A stretch of 64,000 nucleotides of DNA. It comes from Rhynchospora pubera (Eukaryota; Streptophyta; Magnoliopsida; Poales; Cyperaceae). The translations under genes were made by a program, and so were the position numbers. The stretch lies in the NCBI GenBank assembly GCA_028095005.1, contig CM051463.1, positions 64,766,251 through 64,830,250 on the forward strand, read 5' to 3'. The notes under the pieces are model-generated. The model worked only from the letters and a program-made list of their open reading frames with translations, did no database searches and was not told where the DNA came from. This document shows positions 57,515 to 64,000 of this stretch, piece after piece; position 1 is the first letter of the stretch, and every line of letters begins with the position of its first letter.

Positions 57515-60350
57515 TTAATGCGAAGATGTAGAAGCACTTGTTGCACAAATCCTTTCTAAAACTTGTACCACCTCTTTCATACTGGGCCTCTTTTGTGGTG
57601 TTACTGCACAACAACTAAATCCTAATTTAAAACAAGTCAGCAGCACCTCTTCTTTCCCCTCAATTTCACCGCGCAATGCAGGGTCCACCATTCGCAAAAT
57701 TCTGTTCCTCTCCTCATCCATGAACCCTCCATTCCATTGGCAGAGCTCCACCTCTGACAAAACCCGGCCTGCTATCAGCTCCAACAGAACCACTCCAAAT
57801 GAATATATGTCCCATTTTGGGTTTGGTTTGAGATTCTTTAAGGACTCTGGTGCATGATAAGGTATCGGCATCCCAATTGAAGATGCTGAGCCTGGTCCAC
57901 TAGGGCTTGCGCCAGGCATTTGCGAGAGATCAGGTAAACTGCTTGTAGAATGCATTGATCGTTTGCTACCAAATAGACGGGCAGATGAACCGGGCTTGAA
58001 CCCAGTAACTGGATCTCCTACCATGAGGCGCTCCAACCCAAAATCGGCAATTAATGCATCAAAATCAGCATTGAGGAGAATGTTGCTTGGTTTTATGTTA
58101 CCGTGTACGCATTTCTTTTCATGCAGGTATGAGAGGCCTCTTGCGGTACCTCTGGCAATTCTTAGTCGGGTTTCCCAACTCATGTGGAATGGAGAGGACC
58201 CCAGCTTCTCTGCAGACATTAAATGTAGAAGTTCATTTAAATCTCTTTTCAAACCAAAAAGAAAAAAAACAAAAAAGGTAAGGGCGTGTGCCTTTGGGTT
58301 CTTTCTTTGATTTTTTTTGAGGGCCATTATATTATTTTCCCTGTACTCATCAAAGCCTAGGTTAACTATGATGATACCGAGCACTGTACAATATATCAAC
58401 AAGAGCCATGTGGCAGACTATGGTTTTCGACATGGGGAAACCTAAGAGTGGAACCACTGACATAGCCTCCTAAATCGTCAAAACTAATGGTAATATGCCC
58501 CACTACCAAACCTAAAACCATAATGTATCAATTTCCCTGAGAATTTGCAAAATTGAGAAATATAAATAATAAAACTTACTATTGAAGGAGATATTTGCAA
58601 GACTTCCATTAACTGCATACTCATGAATAAGCAATTTTTCATCTGCACCCCAATAAAATCCCCTAACTCGCAACAAATTTGGGTGCTTAAACTTCGCCAA
58701 AACCTTGACTTGTGCATCAAAATCTTTAAACCTCGTCACACAACTACTCTCCCCGATTCGTCGTACAGCTAATGATGTACCGTCAGAAAGTACTGCCTTG
58801 TAAACTATACTTGAACCGGTTGCACCGAGAATGTATGCTGAGGCCTTCAACAAGGTGTCCATTTCAAGCTCTCTTTCACCATCTACAGTAACTAGAGTTG
58901 CACCTTCTATGAGGGACTTATCATTAATGTCCCCTCTCTCATTTTTAAGTTCAGTTTCATCTCTATCGGACCAGGCTGAGCTCTCTGATGACTCATCAGT
59001 CTCCTCTTCATTATTGTTTTTGTTCCCAACACAACATGAGAGTCCCTTTGCTTTACTGGCCGGTAAAGATCTGTCCTCCTTTACCCCTTTTTCTAATTTT
59101 GCAACCCCAAATTCTCTATTGTCACTATTGCTTATTCTCTTCTCTTGAGGTTGCTCCTGTACCTGTTTCCTCTTTTTTATTTGATACACATAGAGGAAAA
59201 TCAGAAACAGAATTGCTATACCTGCTACATCACCAACTGCAATTGCCAGAATAGCAATTGGACGTAACCCTCGCCTCCCTGAGGTTTCAGTACTGGTTCC
59301 CGGGTTCGTGTCCTCAGGCGCATTTTTCGGCATGACTGCAATAGCTGGTGGTGACTTTGACTCAGTACTGTTCGGTGGGTTTGAAAGAGTAGATGGAATT
59401 GTGCACGGTTTTTCAAGCAATGGCTTCCCACACAAATCTCCATTTCCAGCAAAGGCATTTTCCCTTTGGTTTAGGAAAACTGCAGTTTGCGGTATTTGAC
59501 CAGTTAAGTTGTTGAAAGAGAGGTCAATTGTAGCATTTGCAAGAAAATTTAACCCCAATTCAGGTGGGATTTGGCCTGTTAGCCTGTTTGAAGACAAATT
59601 CAAGAGCTTCAAGTTTTTAGTACCGAGATCAGCCGGAATTGATCCATTTATCAAATTGGAGCTCAGATCTAAAGATTCTAAACTAGCAAATCCACCACTT
59701 GGTAATTCTCCTGATAAGTAATTGTTGGATAGAGAGAGAAATGTTAGATTGGGTAGTAGTGTGATACCATTCGGCAGTGTACCGGCAATCCCGTTTGCAG
59801 AGAGATTTAACACCTGGAGGTCGGTTAACTGCCCAGGTACCGGTGCCGGGATCCCACCAGAGATAAGGTTATCTGCAAGTGAGAGAATCCGAAGCTCGGT
59901 TGCATTGAAAAATGTTGTTGGTATGGTACCATTTAGTGAATTTCCCGACAATTCGACATGGCGCAGGTGCTCAATGAGGCCGAGTTCTGGTACCAATGTA
60001 CCGGCCAACTGTGAATTCGGTAATACCAAGCTTATAACTCTTGAAATTGTAGTCGATGCTACAGCAGATGTGTCCAGAAAGGAGGTACTCGTAGAGTTGG
60101 TACCAGTAGTTGTACCAGCACTGGTGTTTGTACTAGCGAAACCCATGCACATGACACCGTTCCATGAGCATGGTGTGTCGTCTAAGTAGTTCCAGTCAGA
60201 GAGAGAGGAGTAGGGATCAGAGGCAATTGCGTACTTGAAGGAGAGGAGAAGAACTCCGTCTTGGTTGAGAGCTGAGAGAGGAGAGAGAAACAGTGAAAGT
60301 AAGAAGAACAGAGAGAGTGAGAGAGGGTGCATGGTGAGCGCCAGAGGCAT
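57515..60350 (-). CDS. LRR receptor-like kinase, pseudokinase features
   Basis: Two exons, 60350-58580 and 58209-57515, join in frame to 821 residues. A signal peptide covers residues 1 to about 28 (a second ATG at 60332 would give the more usual start). An N-terminal LRR cap has the CSWNGVMC block, followed by about six leucine-rich repeats (LRHVELSGNSLNGTIP, LQVLNLSANGIAGTLP, LTFLSLSNNYLSGELP, LESLDLSSNLINGSIP). A transmembrane helix lies near 362-385. The kinase domain has AVRRIG instead of the VAIK lysine (about 527), HGNIKPSNILL instead of HRD (about 624) and an intact DFG (about 645). It is the LRR-III-type group related to Arabidopsis At4g37250/At2g23300. It is a plasma-membrane receptor, probably signalling without strong kinase activity. 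Confidence 0.93.
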
Positions 60351-61152
60351 GGAGATTATGGTACTGAGAGCATGACTGGATACGTAGAATGGGTGGAATA
60401 TGAAGGGAGAGGTGGAGAAGGTGGTAATGGTGGTAGGAGGAAGGAAAGAGGGGTTGGAGAAGAGAGAAAGAGAGGTTCTTTTGGGTGGAAGAAAGGTGAC
60501 TTGACCTCCTTTTGCTTGGGAAGGTTGAGACTTGAGAAGGGAGCAGGTGACTGAATCAACGTGAAATGATGGTATAATAATAAATGAAGGAGATTAGAGA
60601 AGAGAGGGGACAGGCTAACTAGCTAAAGAGTGGGCTTGTTTGCATGACAACAAACTCTTGGGTTTTGTACAGGTTAAGAATTGATTAGCAACAGCCAACA
60701 GAAATGAAACTAGCTGTGATTGAGAAAGTTTTGAGATGTCTATTATCTATGAGGAAAACTAACAAATTGCAAATTATCCAAAGAGTACTTAAATATCTTG
60801 GTTTTTTTCCTTTAATGGAAAATTAACGCCAAGATGCTTGGTTTCTTTTTCTGGTGTTGGAGAATTGATGCGTTGTCTACTTTGACTTAATTATTTGTAT
60901 CATTGTATGGGTTATGATAAACTTTTTAATTATTATTCATTGTTGTGTCGATTTCAAATTAGAGTTAACTAACGACACGATGTTGGCAAATTTAGAAGGA
61001 GAACAATGCAAGAATATTGAATAATCATTTCTCTGTTTATTATGCCTTTCCGACCACCGAGTGACACAATCACTTTATCAAGAGATCATGGTTCTTAAAC
61101 CGCTGATTTTTCTTTTCTAATTTTCTAGTTTAGTTCTTTATTATGTCTTTCA
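60351..61152 (-). promoter_or_regulatory. Upstream region of the LRR receptor kinase
   Basis: Starts with a purine-rich (GA)-type stretch on the plus strand (60380-60480), i.e. a CT-rich leader on the gene strand. No further gene is visible. Confidence 0.45.
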
Positions 61153-61310
61153 GGTTCCGTTTGGATGGGGTGTGGGAAGGAAAGAAGAAGATAATAAAAA
61201 AATAAATTTATTATAAACAATCCAAACTGTTCACAAAATTACACACTTCCCAATACTTCTTCTCACTTCTTCCCTTATTCCTCTTATTCCCACACCATCC
61301 AAACGGAGCC
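61153..61310. mobile_element. MITE, PIF/Harbinger-like family, copy 5
   Basis: The ends are GGTTCCGTTTGGATGGGG and CCATCCAAACGGAGCC. The 3-bp target duplication is TCA (61150-61152 and 61311-61313). Confidence 0.92.
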
Positions 61311-61850
61311 TCAGACATCTTTAATGTATTTCCTTTTCTGTTTGATTTGTAATAACTAGATTGTAAATTTTTCTCTTTTCTTGATAAAAAATTGTTAATT
61401 TGATCTTGCCAACTAACCTGCAAAACAAATTTAATTAACCAAAAAATCTAAATATTGCAATTTAGGAAAGAAAAGAGTTATCTCTAGTAAAGTTCGGTAA
61501 TATATAATATATAAATTAATAAAGTGTATACTAATTATATTATACAAGGAAAACGAGATTCAATGAAACAAAAAAAAATTAACAACTTTATAAGCTTTTC
61601 GAAGTGACTAACAATCATTCAGGATTATGTGAGACCAGGGCAAGCCATTCTTTCTTTTCTTTTCCAAAATTGTATCCAAAGAAATATTTATTGCAGCTTT
61701 CAAAATTTTGAAAAAGTTTACTAATTAATGAAAGAACAAGTTCAAAAATCAATTTATATAAATTATTCTATTCCTAGTTAATTTCTAATATCATCCGGAC
61801 GAGATCTGGGTTAAGACTTGAGACTACAAAAAAGCTTCCATATTATTATA

Positions 61851-62005
61851 GGGTGCGTTTGGATGAGAGAAGAAGAAGAGGAAGAAGGAAGATGGGAAAA
61901 AAAAATTATAAACAATCCAAACTCTTCACAAAGTTACACACTTCCCAATACTTCTTCCCACTTCTTCCCTTCTTCCCTTCTTCCCACACCTATCCAAACG
62001 CACCC
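61851..62005. mobile_element. MITE, PIF/Harbinger-like family, copy 6
   Basis: The ends are GGGTGCGTTTGGATGAGA and TATCCAAACGCACCC. The 3-bp target duplication is ATA (61848-61850 and 62006-62008). It is almost identical to copy 7. Confidence 0.94.
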
Positions 62006-63747
62006 ATAAGCAGTCATTGCTGTGTGAGTGGGATATCAGAGCACTTGCAAGCATGTGAGAATAGCACAAAACGGATTTTTTTTTTTTTTATCTTTCCCTT
62101 TTATTAAAAGAAACTTGAGAATGAAAGAGTAAATTGATTATTGAATCAAGCAATTTTCTGCCTAAAATAAATGCAGAGCCAAAGTAGGTTCAGCGAATTT
62201 GATCAGCTGATAAATTAATTCAACAGCCGAAGCATTGGATCCAGCAAGCTCTATATAGCAATTGTCCTTCCAAAAATTGAAAATACCACATGAAAAAAGC
62301 AAGGACTTCAATTTGCAGTGAAGTTCTATATAAATGAACCTTGAACAAAAATTTGAAGTTTTCAAATATGTTAGTAATGCTATATTATTTACGTCCTGAT
62401 TGTCTAATTATAATCGGATGGCTTTGTGTTTTATACTTATTTTCTCATTTAATAAATGATATATTGTGTTCTTGATTCATTACAAACTCTTAAAAATATA
62501 CAAGTTTTTTTTTATATTCTTTTACATAACTTTTTTGTACTGCTTATCGTATTATATTGTCTAGATCTTTACCGTTTTAAAAATATTTATTTCTGTTCAA
62601 ACTTTGTTAAATATAATATTGCAACAAAATTTCTTTATTTAAGTTTTTTTTTCCAATAATTTTTTTTTCAGAACGGGATTTAAAAAATAATCCAAGTTTA
62701 ACCCCCGTGAGTTAGCTGCGTAGGGAGTAGAAATAATGGAATTAAATGGTCTCCAGTTATTCAAAACTACTGTAGTGCACATGAATTAGGGAGTTTTTAA
62801 CCTCTTTCGTCTGCCTTATATATAGATAAACAGTGAGCTTGTGCTTTGTAAAACGCTGGGAAACTGGGAAGTTGGTTGAGGAATCTTTGTTCAAGGCATG
62901 GGACACCAAGGTAAAGTTCCAGGCCCCATGAGAGGCTGAGAGCACCATATACTATATAATATGCCTCCATTTGTCTCTCTATTTCTGACAAAATTGAGAC
63001 ATCAACACACTTCTCAGCAACTTATAGATTATAATTAAGAGTAAGCTAATTTAGCTTGAAGATCCTCAGTGAAATTAAAAAAAAAAAAAGAATAAATGCG
63101 GTTCACAAAATCTGGTCTGGTCAGATAAAGTGCAACAATATTAAATATTTACCAAAGTTTATGGATGTAAATAAAAATTTTGGGTATCTAGCTATGGCTT
63201 ATGGATGTAAATAAATGCGGTTCACAAAATCTGGCTTATGGATGTAAATAAAAATTTTGGGTCCGTGCCGTTACGGCTCAATTACGAGTCCAATTGTCTT
63301 GATCTTGATTTTTTGACTTTCAATTTTATTAATTGAAAAGGAGAAAAATCAGACTGGACAAATTCCAATTTATCTAAATTTGGTGCATTAACAAGCCATA
63401 GATCTGGTCCTAAAATGACTATGTCTGCTCAATCTTAAACTATCAATTTAAGCTCAATCAATTTTTTGGTCATTTTCAGTCCGCCCGGTAAGATCTATCT
63501 GACAAAAATTATGAACTCAATTTGCTGCTGTTTCAAAATTCAGTCGAGATCATCATTGTCTTATTGGCATGTGAACTAGAACTACTATAGTACAAGTCCT
63601 CGATACAATTAAATTGATTTAATTCAAGACTGTTTTACTTATTATTTACTAGCATTCGGCTAGTTTGTGCTTGTCTAATTATCTTTTTTCTTTTTTATGA
63701 TTGTTTTAATTCAATTATCATATAACATATATTAATTTAATCAATTA
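62006..63747. other. Gene-free stretch with short local repeats
   Basis: No gene seen. CTTATGGATGTAAATAAA occurs three times and GCGGTTCACAAAATCTGG twice between 63098 and 63260, a small local duplication. Confidence 0.6.
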
Positions 63748-63903
63748 GGTGCGTTTGGATGAGAGAAGAAGAAGAGGAAGAAGGAAGATGGGAAGAAAAA
63801 AAATTATAAACAATCCAAACTCTTCACAAAGTTACACACTTCCCAATACTTCTTCCCACTTCTTCCCTTCTTCCCTTCTTCCCACACCTATCCAAACGCA
63901 CCC
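63748..63903. mobile_element. MITE, PIF/Harbinger-like family, copy 7
   Basis: The ends are GGTGCGTTTGGATGAGA and TATCCAAACGCACCC. The 3-bp target duplication is TTA (63745-63747 and 63904-63906). It differs from copy 6 at only a few positions, so both moved recently. Confidence 0.94.
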
Positions 63904-64000
63904 TTAAGTACTAAATTAATTATTCAATAATGTAAAAAATTACTTTTTTATCTAAGCTAAGGACAATTGATCATTTTGAGTGGAGGTGGTAGATTCGAAA

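Noticed and set aside
62757..62991. Small minus-strand ORFs that might be a short peptide gene
   Set aside because: Two overlapping frames, no signal peptide or family motif, no promoter I can support.
1..64000. tRNA or rRNA genes
   Set aside because: I looked for cloverleaf arms and conserved boxes by eye and found none; the only tRNA-like match is the viral primer-binding site.

Overview
This is nuclear DNA of a flowering plant. It has split genes with GT-AG introns, AT-rich introns and intergenic DNA, plant gene families (SRP54, cyclase/kynurenine-formamidase-like, neprosin-domain, LRR receptor kinase) and a dense load of plant transposons plus an integrated pararetrovirus. The sequence does not let me name the species.

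Layout. (1) About 1500-23935 is a tandem segmental duplication. Each unit holds a C2-domain protein gene with a Pro/Tyr-rich tail, followed by exon 1 of a secreted cyclase-family gene. Unit 1 (about 1500-15330) is swollen by insertions: a Copia element with an exact target duplication whose empty site survives in unit 2, a solo LTR, hAT-like elements, MITEs and a nested LINE-like/TIR insertion. Unit 2 (about 15690-23935) is cleaner but carries a hAT-like element and a MULE with a transposase remnant. (2) 23078-28917 holds three successive cyclase first exons (one intact orphan, one frameshifted, one belonging to a complete six-exon gene). (3) 30015-34914, minus strand, is a complete nine-exon SRP54 gene with a LINE fragment and a TIR element in its introns. 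(4) 36599-40805 has Helitron termini and carries captured pieces of SEC61-gamma, a PP2C phosphatase and a PYR/PYL-type ABA receptor. (5) 42441-44920 is a six-exon neprosin-domain gene that seems to lack both catalytic glutamates. (6) About 45350-52640, minus strand, is an integrated badnavirus-like pararetrovirus with an uninterrupted 1690-residue polyprotein, a P2-like ORF overlapping it by ATGA, an extra ORF downstream of the polyprotein, a TATA box, a poly(A) signal and an initiator-Met tRNA primer site. (7) About 53344-54325 is a TIR-like element containing a minisatellite. (8) 57515-60350, minus strand, is an LRR receptor-like kinase with pseudokinase features. (9) 61-64 kb is gene-free and holds three MITEs of a PIF/Harbinger-like family found seven times in the window.

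The genes do not form one pathway. The housekeeping gene (SRP54) and the receptor kinase look intact. The C2 and cyclase genes are a small tandem cluster shaped by duplication and transposon insertion. The most unusual items are the pararetrovirus with its atypical gene order, the gene-capturing Helitron, and the array of cyclase first exons upstream of one shared set of downstream exons.
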